Shown here: positions 17,587 to 27,380 of the stretch, one piece after another
Numbering within the stretch: the stretch's first letter is position 1
How the letters are laid out: each line of letters begins with the position of its first letter
Assembly (NCBI GenBank): GCA_965206015.1
Contig: CBDBIW010000015.1
Location: 124,001 to 188,000 of the forward strand
Length of the DNA stretch: 64,000 nt
Source: JAJCYL01 sp965206015
GTDB taxonomy: Bacteria; Bacteroidota; Bacteroidia; Cytophagales; Cyclobacteriaceae
Reading direction: 5' to 3'
The notes under the pieces: generated by a model
Database searches by the model: none
What the model was told of the DNA's origin: nothing
Seen by the model: only the letters and a program-made list of their open reading frames with translations
Made by a program: the position numbers and the translations under genes

Positions 17587-18861
17587 ATGGGATACATCGA
17601 ACCCGCTCCAATAAAGGATAAAGAAAATCCATTCGAATCTATGATGTCGCGATTTAATATTGCAGCTGAGATTCTGGGACTTGATGAACAAACATATAAC
17701 GTATTAAAGTCGCCAGTCAAACAAGTCATTGTCTCTCTTCCCATCACACTGGATAGTGGTAAAGTTGAAGTTTTTGAAGGCTATAGAGTCATACACTCCA
17801 ACATTCTCGGACCATCAAAAGGTGGTATAAGATATGATATACATGTCAATATAGATGAAGTTAAAGCACTTGCTGCCTGGATGACCTGGAAATGTGCAGT
17901 GGTTGATATCCCCTATGGTGGAGCCAAAGGCGGCATTAAGTGTAATCCTCGCGAAATGAGCCGTGGAGAGGTGGAAAGATTAACTCGGGCTTATACGCAA
18001 TCCATGCACCACATTTTGGGACCTGATACTGATATTCCAGCTCCGGATATGGGCACAGGGCCTCAAGAAATGGCCTGGTTAATGGATGAGTATTCAAGAT
18101 CTAAAGGAATGACAGTAAATGCTGTAGTCACAGGTAAACCCCTGGTATTGGGAGGATCTTTGGGAAGGACTGAAGCAACAGGACGTGGCGTAATGATTTC
18201 CGCACTGTCAGCCATGGAGAAGCTCAGAATTAATCCATTCCAGGCGTGTTGCGCTATTCAAGGATTTGGGAACGTCGGATTTTGGGCTGCGTCGCTCTTG
18301 GAAGAAAGAGGAGTCACCATTGTTGCCGTGAGTGATATTTCCGGTGCTTATTACAATGACAAGGGAATCGATATAAAAGATGCAATCGAGTACCGAACAG
18401 AAAATAATGGCACCTTAAAAGGTTATAAAGGAGCGGAAAGGATTGAGGGCGGTGAGTTGTTGTTGCTGGAAGTTGATGTATTGGTTCCAGCAGCTTTGGA
18501 AGATGTTATAACAAGTCATAACGCCGAGAAAATTAAAGCTAAACTAATTGTGGAAGGTGCTAATGGACCAACATCTGCAAAAGCCGATAAAGTCTTAGGG
18601 AATAAAGGAATCATGGCAGTACCAGACATTCTTGCCAATGCGGGTGGTGTAACTGTCTCCTATTTCGAATGGGTACAAAATAGATTGGGCTATAAATGGA
18701 CAGGAGAAAGGGTTAATAGGAGAAGTGATAGAATTATGAAAGATGCTTTTAACAATGTGTATGAGATGGCCCAAAAGCATGATGTGTCGTTAAGAATTGC
18801 GGCTTATATAGTAGCAATTGATAAAGTTGCCAGAACCTATAAATATCGAGGAGGTTTTTAG
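17587..18861 (+). CDS. gdhA: Glu/Leu/Phe/Val dehydrogenase (glutamate dehydrogenase type)
   Basis: A 424-residue cytoplasmic enzyme of the hexameric short-form glutamate dehydrogenase family. The catalytic domain shows GPSKGGIRYD, the lysine-containing VDIPYGGAKGGIKCNP and DIPAPDMGTGPQEMAW. The nucleotide-binding domain has IQGFGNVGFWAASLLEERG. It links glutamate and 2-oxoglutarate metabolism. Coenzyme preference is not decided here. It has its own likely promoter and is followed 3 bp later by psd. Confidence 0.93.
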   Translation: MGYIEPAPIKDKENPFESMMSRFNIAAEILGLDEQTYNVLKSPVKQVIVSLPITLDSGKVEVFEGYRVIHSNILGPSKGGIRYDIHVNIDEVKALAAWMTWKCAVVDIPYGGAKGGIKCNPREMSRGEVERLTRAYTQSMHHILGPDTDIPAPDMGTGPQEMAWLMDEYSRSKGMTVNAVVTGKPLVLGGSLGRTEATGRGVMISALSAMEKLRINPFQACCAIQGFGNVGFWAASLLEERGVTIVAVSDISGAYYNDKGIDIKDAIEYRTENNGTLKGYKGAERIEGGELLLLEVDVLVPAALEDVITSHNAEKIKAKLIVEGANGPTSAKADKVLGNKGIMAVPDILANAGGVTVSYFEWVQNRLGYKWTGERVNRRSDRIMKDAFNNVYEMAQKHDVSLRIAAYIVAIDKVARTYKYRGGF

Positions 18862-18864
18862 AGC

Positions 18865-19524
18865 ATGGGTATTCATAAGGAGGGTAGAAAAATACTGATC
18901 GGATTAACTCTGATTTTGGTAATACTGGGCATGGCCATTGATTACGTTTTTAAAGATCAGATAGTGACTAATGGTACAATTGCGTCAAGTCTGGTTTTGT
19001 TTTTACTGGTCTTGCAGTTCTTTAGAAATCCCAGGATAATCTCGGTTCAGAATGAAAGCCATGTATTGGCACCAGCCGACGGCAAGGTAGTAGTCATCGA
19101 AGAAGTAAGTGAAGATGAGTATTTCAAATCGAAAAAGACTCAAGTTTCAATTTTCATGTCCCCCATTAATATTCATGTAAACAGAAACCCTGTTTCAGGC
19201 TTGGTTAGTTATTTCAAATATCACCCCGGGAAATACATGGTTGCATGGCATCCCAAAAGCAGTACTGAAAATGAGCGGACCACAGTGGTTGTGAGAATGA
19301 AAAACGACCTGGAAGTAATGTTCAGACAGATTGCCGGAGCCGTTGCTCGCAGAATAAAATTCTATGTCAATGAGGGAGATTCTGTGGAGCAGGGAAATGA
19401 ATTTGGCTTTATAAAATTTGGGTCAAGAGTGGATGTTCTTTTGCCGAGCGAATTTGAAATTAAAGTCCAAATCGGAGACAGAACAAAGGCTGGCAAGACG
19501 GTTATTGCCGAAATAGCAGATTAA
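18865..19524 (+). CDS. psd: Phosphatidylserine decarboxylase proenzyme
   Basis: Converts phosphatidylserine to phosphatidylethanolamine after self-cleavage that creates a pyruvoyl group. The protein has 219 residues, the short 'PSD-A' type common in Bacteroidota. Visible are two N-terminal membrane helices, VLAPADGKVVVIEEV, FMSPINIHVNRNPVSG and the self-cleavage site IKFGSRVDVLLP, with Gly-Ser as the processing pair. The ATG at 18865 lies just after the gdhA stop. Its 3' end overlaps the convergent LptD-like gene by 4 bp. Confidence 0.95.
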   Translation: MGIHKEGRKILIGLTLILVILGMAIDYVFKDQIVTNGTIASSLVLFLLVLQFFRNPRIISVQNESHVLAPADGKVVVIEEVSEDEYFKSKKTQVSIFMSPINIHVNRNPVSGLVSYFKYHPGKYMVAWHPKSSTENERTTVVVRMKNDLEVMFRQIAGAVARRIKFYVNEGDSVEQGNEFGFIKFGSRVDVLLPSEFEIKVQIGDRTKAGKTVIAEIAD

Positions 19525-22334
19525 AAAAACTGGCTCTTTTTGTCAAGTTTCAAGTCCTGAAGTATTGAAGACCGTACACGTATCTCTATTAAAAAACTCT
19601 GGTATCTTCCAAAGGGCACCCAATTGAAATTAAGAACCCAGCAATGTAGATCCCTACTGGCACCCAATCTTGTTGTTGTGAATTCATTATTCTTCACATC
19701 ATAGCCTGACGAGAATGTAATTTTTGTCTTTTCTGTTATGCTCAAATCCCCACTGAATCTCAGTGTCTGTGTTATGGTTGCTTCATCAAAACCTCGCTTT
19801 CTGTAGTTCATATTGTAGCCCACATTCAGGTTCCAGGGAACACTCCAGTCTACATACTCATTGGGGTTGTTGTTGATATATTCCAGCTCTTCTTCGGTGC
19901 CATAATCACTTTCCCTCAATTCAGGATCGGTACCATTGTTGTTAGTGTTATTATTGCCACTATTGCCATCACCCTTCAGACTTTTGGGATTTAATCTGAC
20001 GTCTGCTGAAATTGAACCGCTGGATAGTTGTCCAATTCCCTGGCCACGGTTCCAGGTAAACTCATCAATCTGACGTTGGAATATCCTGGTACCACGGCTC
20101 GTTTGCACTGCACTATCCAAGATGTACACATAAGGATCGATTGACCCCGTTGCGCTGAGGGATAAAAGGCCATTGAAGAGACTCGTTCTGGTAGATAATC
20201 GGATGTTACTCAACTTGAAAGAGTCGGCAAGAAAATTGTAGCCAGTCATAATAGACAAATTGTCCAGTAGCTTTATTTTTTTGGTGCTTTCGGCACTGTC
20301 ACTTTTTGTCCGGACCTTCATTTCGATATTGTTCTGCAGGGAGAAGCCCAAACTTGCTGCAGCATTTCGTGAAGGGCTTCCAAATGCAAAGCCCTCATAT
20401 TTGGAAAGAAACCTCGTTGTACTGTCCTCATTTATCTGAACTTCCTGAAAATTACCCTCTGTGAAGTCGGGTGTGTAACCAAAACTTACGCTTGGTGTCA
20501 TAACATGACGAATGGCCTGAATTTTTTTACCATTTATGGGGTAAAATCCATAAAGTCTAGTGGACATGCTGGCACTTGTACTATAGGACCCGGCTCGTGA
20601 AAATTTTCGAAGGGTATCAATCCTTACAGATTGAGTTTCTTCTTCCCAGGTATATTTAAGTTCCCTCGGGTACCACAATTCAGTATAGTTAATGGAGGGG
20701 CTCACAGTAAAGTATTTAAGAACTGAAAACGAAGTTGAAATCGGTATAGTGTGACGGCCTCCTATTTTTGCTCGGTCTATGAGCGTACTAAAATTTTCAG
20801 GAGAGAATGGCACTACACTATCATCTTGCTCACTTCGATTTGAGACAGGAAATCCGGCCCTTGGTGCAGCTGCATTAGACAACTCATTTCTAAAATTGAA
20901 ATTATGAGATAAGTTGATTTTTTGGAATACATTTTTTCCAGTACTGCCCTTTTTTGTAAACGGATAAAGTCTGTTGACATTGAAAGCGAACTCAGGTAAG
21001 GTGAGCCTTACTTCCTTGTTTTGTACGTTTTGATTGTGCCGCATGCTTGCAGTCATATTGAAAGGTGTACCTGGAAATGTTTTTGAATAAGTAACATTGG
21101 AGCTAAACTGTGCTGTTTGGTTCACTCTAATATCACTATTGGTGCGATTTGAATTAAAGGACGAAGTACCAGCGTTAACGGAAGCAGATACACGACTATT
21201 TCTTCCTTTAGAATTTGGAGAATGATTCCATCTCACCCAAAAATCCTTTGAAGTCAGGGAGTCTTCTTCCGAACCCGATTTGAATTGATTGTAGGTAACA
21301 TTGACCCCGCCATTATATTCATATCTTTTTTTGTACTGACTATTAAGTTGTAATCCAAAACCACCTTTTGAATAAATGTCACCACTTGCCTCTAAATCTA
21401 CATAGTCATTAAGAGCAAAATAATAACCACCATTTCGTAAGAAAAAGCCCCTCCTCCGCTCTTCTCCGTATGCCGGGAAAATGACACCGGAGGCCTTCTT
21501 TTTGGGCTCCGGAAACATGCCAAAGAAAAACCCCAGTGGGGTAGGAATATCTCGAAAATACAGATTGAACGGTCCTGTAATTACTTTATTTCCAGGGACA
21601 ACTTTTAGTTTGGTAGAAGAAATATGAAAATGAGGGTCGCCCAAATTACAAGTAGTATACTTTGCTCCTCTGATAAACATTTCATTGTGCTCATTCTTCT
21701 TGACTTTATTGCCATGCATATAAGCTTCTCCTTGTTGGGTTACAATGCCATTCATGACGGCCTTTGTCGTGACAAAATTGTAGGTCATGTCCTGGGCTTC
21801 ATAGGATTCAGCACCTTGTGTAAATACGGGTACACCAATTTTATTACCTGCAGAATCTGTTGTATAAGTAGCTTTTAGAAGGTCAGTTGCCCAGTCAATA
21901 TCAATGCGGTCAGCTTCTAATGTAATGTTTCCATAAACGATTTTGGATTTGCCATATAGGTATACTTGCTGGTTGACAACGTCGAAGAAAATGGAGTCTT
22001 TAGCAGAGTAAAAAATAGTAGTTTCTATACTACTGTTTGGCGTTGGAATGGCAAGAGAATCTACCAGTAAGGCAGCATCAGCAATGTTAATTGAATCAGG
22101 TATCAGTTGGAGTAGGCTGTCTATTTCTTGTGTAAGAGGGCTGAAATCGCGTAGGTATGGGATGTCCAACGAATCTAACTTGATGAGTGACTCCAAAATC
22201 ACTCTAACGGAGTCATTTTTTAAAATAGCTTGGGGGTAGTTTACAAAAGTGGTATCATTATTGTCCTGTCCACTAGCCATACCGGTGACAAAAAATGTCA
22301 TTAGCTGTATAACAGCATATTTCATTTTGATCAC
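19521..22334 (-). CDS. LptD-like LPS assembly outer-membrane protein
   Basis: About 937 residues. The N-terminus is a signal peptide (MKYAVIQLMTFFVTGMASGQ), so an ATG at 22325 is as likely as 22334. An OstA-like periplasmic domain follows (VNQQVYLYGKSKIVYGNITL, TQGAESYEAQDMTYNFVT). The rest is rich in alternating aromatic and polar residues as in a large beta-barrel. The segment PLGFFFGMFPEPKKKASG resembles the conserved LptD region at the start of the barrel. It would insert lipopolysaccharide into the outer leaflet. The C-terminal Phe is typical of outer-membrane proteins. Confidence 0.85.
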   Translation of the reverse strand: MIKMKYAVIQLMTFFVTGMASGQDNNDTTFVNYPQAILKNDSVRVILESLIKLDSLDIPYLRDFSPLTQEIDSLLQLIPDSINIADAALLVDSLAIPTPNSSIETTIFYSAKDSIFFDVVNQQVYLYGKSKIVYGNITLEADRIDIDWATDLLKATYTTDSAGNKIGVPVFTQGAESYEAQDMTYNFVTTKAVMNGIVTQQGEAYMHGNKVKKNEHNEMFIRGAKYTTCNLGDPHFHISSTKLKVVPGNKVITGPFNLYFRDIPTPLGFFFGMFPEPKKKASGVIFPAYGEERRRGFFLRNGGYYFALNDYVDLEASGDIYSKGGFGLQLNSQYKKRYEYNGGVNVTYNQFKSGSEEDSLTSKDFWVRWNHSPNSKGRNSRVSASVNAGTSSFNSNRTNSDIRVNQTAQFSSNVTYSKTFPGTPFNMTASMRHNQNVQNKEVRLTLPEFAFNVNRLYPFTKKGSTGKNVFQKINLSHNFNFRNELSNAAAPRAGFPVSNRSEQDDSVVPFSPENFSTLIDRAKIGGRHTIPISTSFSVLKYFTVSPSINYTELWYPRELKYTWEEETQSVRIDTLRKFSRAGSYSTSASMSTRLYGFYPINGKKIQAIRHVMTPSVSFGYTPDFTEGNFQEVQINEDSTTRFLSKYEGFAFGSPSRNAAASLGFSLQNNIEMKVRTKSDSAESTKKIKLLDNLSIMTGYNFLADSFKLSNIRLSTRTSLFNGLLSLSATGSIDPYVYILDSAVQTSRGTRIFQRQIDEFTWNRGQGIGQLSSGSISADVRLNPKSLKGDGNSGNNNTNNNGTDPELRESDYGTEEELEYINNNPNEYVDWSVPWNLNVGYNMNYRKRGFDEATITQTLRFSGDLSITEKTKITFSSGYDVKNNEFTTTRLGASRDLHCWVLNFNWVPFGRYQSFLIEIRVRSSILQDLKLDKKSQFF

Positions 22335-22412
22335 CAGATATTTCTATTTTTATGAAAAATTCCCAATTTTAGTGGCAAAATTATCCCCATTACCTCAAAC
22401 AACTGTAATGCC

Positions 22413-23195
22413 GTGAAAAATATTATAGTTGCTTCAAGCACCATCATAATCCTCATTTTAGGGTCATTTGGCACTATTCATAATAGGGATTACAAGATAA
22501 ATAAAATCGTGATCGATGCAGGTCACGGGGGTAAAGATCCAGGTACTCATGGCCAAGTATCAGAGGAGAAAGATGTGGCACTCGATATTGCACTTCAACT
22601 CGGTGGAATAATAAAGAAGTTCATGCCAGATGTTGATGTTATTTATACGAGGGATGATGACACTTACCCAGACCTATATGCAAGGGCAGAATTGGCCAAT
22701 AAAGAAGGGGCTGATGTATTTATTTCTGTTCATGCCAATTGGGTATCTAATCCGAAGATAAGTGGAACTGAAACTTATGTTATGGGATCACATGTCTCGG
22801 AAGATAATTTGAAGGTCGCTATGAGAGAAAACTCAGTAATTAAACTTGAAGAAAATGCTGATGAAAATTATGATGGGTTTGACCCTAGTTCACCAGAATC
22901 ATATATACTTTTTTCACTTGTCCAGAATGCTTATATAAATAATAGCCTGATATTAGCTGAGAATGTTGAAAAGCAGTTCAAAGAAAGAGTGGGAAGAAGA
23001 AGTAGAGGGGTAAAAAGAGCTGGATTTATTGTGTTATGGCGAACCTCTATGCCTAGTATCTTGGTCGAAACAGGCTATCTTAGCAACGAACGAGAGGAGC
23101 GGGAGCTTAATGATGAATTGGTTCAGACTTACATCGCATCCGGCATGTTTAGAGCCTTTCGTGATTATAAGACTCATATTGAATCAACGAACTAA
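22413..23195 (+). CDS. N-acetylmuramoyl-L-alanine amidase (Amidase_3)
   Basis: Hydrolyses the bond between N-acetylmuramate and L-Ala in peptidoglycan, in the periplasm. The protein has 260 residues with an N-terminal signal or anchor helix. The zinc-binding motifs are IVIDAGHGGKDPGTHG, DVFISVHANW and a catalytic Glu in ILVETGYLSNEREER. It starts at GTG 22413. It is followed 9 bp later by an MCE/MlaD gene, so they share a transcript. Divergent from the LptD-like gene, all three concern the cell envelope. Confidence 0.93.
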   Translation: MKNIIVASSTIIILILGSFGTIHNRDYKINKIVIDAGHGGKDPGTHGQVSEEKDVALDIALQLGGIIKKFMPDVDVIYTRDDDTYPDLYARAELANKEGADVFISVHANWVSNPKISGTETYVMGSHVSEDNLKVAMRENSVIKLEENADENYDGFDPSSPESYILFSLVQNAYINNSLILAENVEKQFKERVGRRSRGVKRAGFIVLWRTSMPSILVETGYLSNEREERELNDELVQTYIASGMFRAFRDYKTHIESTN

Positions 23196-23204
23196 AGTGT
23201 AGGC

Positions 23205-24140
23205 GTGAAATTTTCTAAAGAATTGAAAGTCGGTTTTCTGGCTTCACTGGCAGGGGTACTGTTGTATTTCGGTTTTAATTTCCTTAAAGGGTCGGACTTT
23301 TTATCCAAGACCAATAAATACTATGCCATCTACGAGAATATCGATGGCCTTCAAAAATCAAACCCTGTAATTGTTAATGGATTTACGGTTGGGAGGGTGA
23401 GCAACATTATCATTCTTCAAGAGAAAGACAATAAGATTTTAGTCGAATTGGATGTTGACGACCAGGTTGTATTAGGGGACTCCACGAAAGCTTTGCTTTA
23501 TAACTTTGACTTCTTGGGTAGTAAGGCCATAGAGTTAAAAATTAAAACAATGAATGGTGTTTTTAATGGTCACGACACTTTGTACTCAGAGTTAGAAGGT
23601 GGCATTAGTGACATTGCCCAAACTCAAATTGCAAATCTTGGACTCACAATCAGCAGGATCAACGATATTCTTCTTGGGATGCAAGGTAGCGGAGAAGAAA
23701 TTAAAGAAACAATCATTGCATTCAAGGGGACCCTCACAAGAGTTAATGCAGCAATTGACCAAAATGAAAATAAATTGAGTCAGACCGTAGAGAGTTTCAA
23801 ACAGTTTTCTGAAGATCTGAGCAAATTTGGCGGACAAATTGGAACCTTCCTTGACAATGCGAACGGTACTTTGAACAAAGTAAATAACCTGGAGTTGGAG
23901 GCGACTTTAGAGCATTTTCAGGAGCTAGCTGCCACGCTTAATAAGACACTGGAGAATTTTAATGACAGCGATGGAACCATTAGCAAGCTCATGACGGGCG
24001 ACTCATTATACAATAACTTAAATAAGGCCATTGTTGATATGGATAGCCTGCTTAACCATATGAATCAGTATCCAAAGCACTTCTTTGCTCCATTAGGTAA
24101 AAAGCACAAAAAGATTGTGAAGGAAATGGAGAACGAGTAA
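23205..24140 (+). CDS. MCE/MlaD-family lipid-transport protein
   Basis: 311 residues. One N-terminal transmembrane helix (KVGFLASLAGVLLYFGFNFL) is followed by one MCE domain (YAIYENIDGLQKSNPVIVNG, FTVGRVSNI) and a long helical C-terminal region with heptad-like repeats. MlaD proteins form hexameric rings that carry phospholipids between membranes. The ATPase and permease partners are not adjacent. The start is GTG 23205, which follows the amidase closely. Confidence 0.9.
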   Translation: MKFSKELKVGFLASLAGVLLYFGFNFLKGSDFLSKTNKYYAIYENIDGLQKSNPVIVNGFTVGRVSNIIILQEKDNKILVELDVDDQVVLGDSTKALLYNFDFLGSKAIELKIKTMNGVFNGHDTLYSELEGGISDIAQTQIANLGLTISRINDILLGMQGSGEEIKETIIAFKGTLTRVNAAIDQNENKLSQTVESFKQFSEDLSKFGGQIGTFLDNANGTLNKVNNLELEATLEHFQELAATLNKTLENFNDSDGTISKLMTGDSLYNNLNKAIVDMDSLLNHMNQYPKHFFAPLGKKHKKIVKEMENE

Positions 24141-24169
24141 TAGGTTAGGGCATTAGATATTTTTCGTCC

Positions 24170-24686
24170 GTATCATTCTGTACTTCTTCAAATTCTCAAT
24201 AACACATCAATGGTAGCAAAGTAATGGTCCTGGATTCCTTGGTTTCTCTTCGAATATTATTGAAAGTCAAACCGGGATCCCACCGCTTGAGACTTAAATT
24301 CCAGCCATACTTTATGTGATATCTTAAGTACTGGACATCTTCTGTATGGACACTTTGCTTGCCTATGAAATTGCCTTCAACTGTCGCATCGTAGGGTGTG
24401 TTTTCTATTTGAAATTACCAACCCTGTGGTGCTTTTGCGCCAATGAGATTATGATACCACTTTTGAACCTGACTCATTCCAGCCCGGGCCCCTAGAATTC
24501 CAGCATCCAGTTTGAATGACATCACACTCTGGGATTCCTTTAAAAATTTTAGTCCATAGTTTGAATTAGAAATGCATCATTATCAACTGAGAGGAACAGG
24601 TCTTGGTTGAAATTATCAGTTGAACTGTCCTGTCCATTGGCCCCCAATGCGAATAGGGTCAGCATAACCAGGACACATTTCTTCAT
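24170..24686 (-). pseudogene. Decayed LpxR-like (DUF2219) lipid A deacylase
   Basis: The minus strand from the ATG at 24686 begins MKKCVLVMLTLFALGANGQD, a signal peptide, then FNQDLFLSVDNDAFL, matching the start of the LpxR/DUF2219 family. A stop follows. Further frames give VMSFKLDAGILGARAGMSQV and QKWYHNLIGAKAPQGW, close to the conserved LpxR region, then IENTPYDATVEGNFIG. Several stops and frameshifts separate the pieces and the C-terminal half is missing. The gene is dead. The 3' limit is approximate. Confidence 0.6.
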
Positions 24687-24750
24687 CGCTTAAAAGATAT
24701 ATTTTATAATGAATGGAAACTTGTGCTTATGGCATCTATGTTTGCTTGGT

Positions 24751-25920
24751 ATGAGCGCACCGAGACATATTCTGCCAATAATCATTTTCGCACAGTTTGC
24801 GGGGATTTCACTGTGGTTTGCTGGAAATGTGGTCTTGCCGGATTTAATTTTGCAATATGGTTTTGAGGCGGATGACTTAGGTATAGTAACATCAGGTGTC
24901 CAGTTCGGATTTATTGTTGGCACATTGGCATTCGCAATCTTTACAGTAGCCGATAAATTCAGTCCGTCCAAAATATTTTTTTGGTGCTCAATATTAGCTG
25001 CTGCAACCAATATTATGATCCTGTTGATTCCAATCACACTTGCTAACTTGGTTATCCTTCGTTTCATTGTGGGGTTTCTTCTGGCTGGTATTTATCCAGT
25101 AGGCATGAAACTATCGGCCGACTGGTTTCAGAAGGATTTAGGAAAGGCCTTGGGGTTTTTAGTTGGAGCACTAGTGATAGGAACAGCTTTTCCGCACCTT
25201 ATTAGAGGGTTATATACATCACTTGATTGGACCTTCATTCTTATTACTGTATCTGGAATTGCAACCTTAGGTGGTGTGCTTATATTATTATTTGTCCAAA
25301 ATGGACCCTATCGGAAGAAAAGTACTGGTTTCAAACCAGAGGCCATTGTGGTTTTATTTAGGAATAGGAGTTTGCGATCATCTGCATTGGGCTATTTCGG
25401 CCACATGTGGGAACTCTATACCGTTTGGGCATTTTTTCCTATCATCATTACCTATTTTAATCAAGGTTCAGGGGTGAACCTGAATGTTTCAATGTTATCA
25501 TTTTTGGCCATAGGTAGCGGGTTTTTCAGTTGTGCCATTGGAGGGTTAGTGGCACTAAAAAAGGGCTCGGCTCAAGTAGCTTTTTTTCAATTGGCAGGAT
25601 CCTTAGTATGCATTTTGCTTATAATGGTTATTGATCTCATGCCGAGAGAAGTATTCATTTTGTATTTGATATTGTGGGGTGCGTTAGTTGTCGGTGATTC
25701 CCCACATTTTTCGACATTAGCCGCTAAAACAGCACCTCCTGAGTGGGTGGGTTCCGCATTAACCATTATGAATAGCATGGGGTTCGCCCTGACTATACCC
25801 AGTATCTATTTGGCCAATTACTTAATGGTAACTTACAGGCATCCTGCCATCCTGCTTTTCTTAGCATTAGGCCCATTATCTGGTTTGATTTTTACCAAAA
25901 GGTTGTTTCCTTTGGCCTGA
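24751..25920 (+). CDS. Major facilitator superfamily transporter
   Basis: About 390 residues with twelve predicted helices. The first helix reads HILPIIIFAQFAGISLWFAG. The N-terminal half has LRFIVGFLLAGIYPVGMKL, the usual helix-4/5 region of the superfamily, and the second half begins ALGYFGHMWELYTVWAFFP. The substrate is unknown. The frame is open from 24709; I prefer the ATG at 24751 because the extra 14 residues (MNGNLCLWHLCLLG) do not look like the family. It is a single gene. Confidence 0.88.
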   Translation: MSAPRHILPIIIFAQFAGISLWFAGNVVLPDLILQYGFEADDLGIVTSGVQFGFIVGTLAFAIFTVADKFSPSKIFFWCSILAAATNIMILLIPITLANLVILRFIVGFLLAGIYPVGMKLSADWFQKDLGKALGFLVGALVIGTAFPHLIRGLYTSLDWTFILITVSGIATLGGVLILLFVQNGPYRKKSTGFKPEAIVVLFRNRSLRSSALGYFGHMWELYTVWAFFPIIITYFNQGSGVNLNVSMLSFLAIGSGFFSCAIGGLVALKKGSAQVAFFQLAGSLVCILLIMVIDLMPREVFILYLILWGALVVGDSPHFSTLAAKTAPPEWVGSALTIMNSMGFALTIPSIYLANYLMVTYRHPAILLFLALGPLSGLIFTKRLFPLA

Positions 25921-26008
25921 TGCCTATAAAATCTGAAACCAGGTCATTTTAAGAAAAATCAGTATTTTAAATACGACCAGATAACAAATGGATACTTTTA
26001 AATAACCT

Positions 26009-26016
26009 TATATTTG
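26009..26016 (+). promoter_or_regulatory. Probable -7 promoter element upstream of trkA
   Basis: TATATTTG fits the Bacteroidota -7 consensus TAnnTTTG and lies 23 bp before the trkA ATG. No good -33 TTTG is visible. Confidence 0.45.
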
Positions 26017-26039
26017 CCACCTCAATTTTCCCTGGGGAG

Positions 26040-27380
26040 ATGCGGATTATAATAGTAGGTGCTGGAGATGTCGGATTTCATCTCGCCAAACTTTTGGCAT
26101 ACGAAGAGCAGGATATCGCTCTTATTGACCTCAGTCAGGAAAGACTTCGCTATGCTTCTAATCATCTTGATGTTGCAACCATCAAAGGTAGTGCAACCTC
26201 CTATAGTGTTTTAAGGGAGGCGAAGATTGACAAGGCCGACTTAATGATTGCGGTAACTGATGCCGAAGAAACGAATATTGCGGCTGCTATCATTGGTAAG
26301 AATCTTGGCACTAAAAAAACTGTTGCTCGTATTAGTAATCCTGAATTTTTGTTGAAAAGAGATGCGCTCAACCTACAAGATTTGGGAATTGATGAAATAA
26401 TTTCACCAGAAACTCTTGCAGCCAAGGAAATTAAGAGACTCTTAAGCCAATCTACTGTTACAGACTCGTTCGAATTTGAAGAAGGTAAACTCACGCTTGT
26501 TGGCATTGCGGTGGATGAGGAGAGTGAACTGAAAGACAAATTTCTTACGGACATTGCCTACTTAAACCCAGACCATAGTTTTACCACTGTGGCAATATTA
26601 AGGGATAATGAAACAATTATTCCATATGGCAGCAATAGGTTCAAGGTAAATGACCATGCTTACTTTATTGCTCAGCCTGACGGTGTTGAGCGTGTTTTAA
26701 AATTATCAAAAAAGCCTTCGTTCCCGATCAAGAATGTTATGATTCTGGGTGGCAGTAGAGTGGGAATACACACCGCCAGGAGATTAAGCAAAGATTATAA
26801 TATCAAATTAATTGAAAAGAATAAGGAGAAGTGTTTTGAGTTAGCAGATAACCTTCCCGACACTTTAATAATTAACGGTGACGGACGTGATGTAGATCTG
26901 TTACAAGAAGAAGGCATCAAGGACATGGATGCTTACATAGCAGTAACCGGGAATTCAGAAACCAATATGATTACCTCGTTGGTTGCTAAAAACTCAGGTG
27001 TTAGGAAAACAATAGTGCTTGTAGAAAATATTGACTACATCCATCTTTCTCAAAATATCGGGGTAGATACATTAATTAACAAGAAATTGATTGCGGCCAA
27101 CTTTATCTTTAGGTACATAAGGGAAGGTGAAGTTTTGCACATTACAAGCTTACATGGCGTTGATGCAGAAATTTTGGAGTTTGAGGTAAAACCTGATTCC
27201 AAAATAACGAGGGAGGAGTTAAGAAATCTTCGATTTCCTGAGACAGCAATTATTGGTGGAGTGATACGAAATGGAGCTGGGTATGTGGCAAGGGGTAATT
27301 TCAGATTTGAACCAAAGGATAGAATTGTTGTCTTGTCCAAACCAGAGTGTATTCATACTGTTGAAGGATTCTTTAAATGA
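26040..27380 (+). CDS. trkA: Trk potassium uptake regulatory subunit
   Basis: 446 residues with two tandem RCK modules. The first begins MRIIIVGAGDVGFHLAKLL with an NAD-binding Rossmann motif; the second has NVMILGGSRVGIHTARRL. TrkA_C domains follow each half. It sits on the cytoplasmic face of TrkH and gates potassium entry in response to nucleotides. It overlaps trkH by 4 bp (ATGA), so the two subunits are made together. Confidence 0.96.
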   Translation: MRIIIVGAGDVGFHLAKLLAYEEQDIALIDLSQERLRYASNHLDVATIKGSATSYSVLREAKIDKADLMIAVTDAEETNIAAAIIGKNLGTKKTVARISNPEFLLKRDALNLQDLGIDEIISPETLAAKEIKRLLSQSTVTDSFEFEEGKLTLVGIAVDEESELKDKFLTDIAYLNPDHSFTTVAILRDNETIIPYGSNRFKVNDHAYFIAQPDGVERVLKLSKKPSFPIKNVMILGGSRVGIHTARRLSKDYNIKLIEKNKEKCFELADNLPDTLIINGDGRDVDLLQEEGIKDMDAYIAVTGNSETNMITSLVAKNSGVRKTIVLVENIDYIHLSQNIGVDTLINKKLIAANFIFRYIREGEVLHITSLHGVDAEILEFEVKPDSKITREELRNLRFPETAIIGGVIRNGAGYVARGNFRFEPKDRIVVLSKPECIHTVEGFFK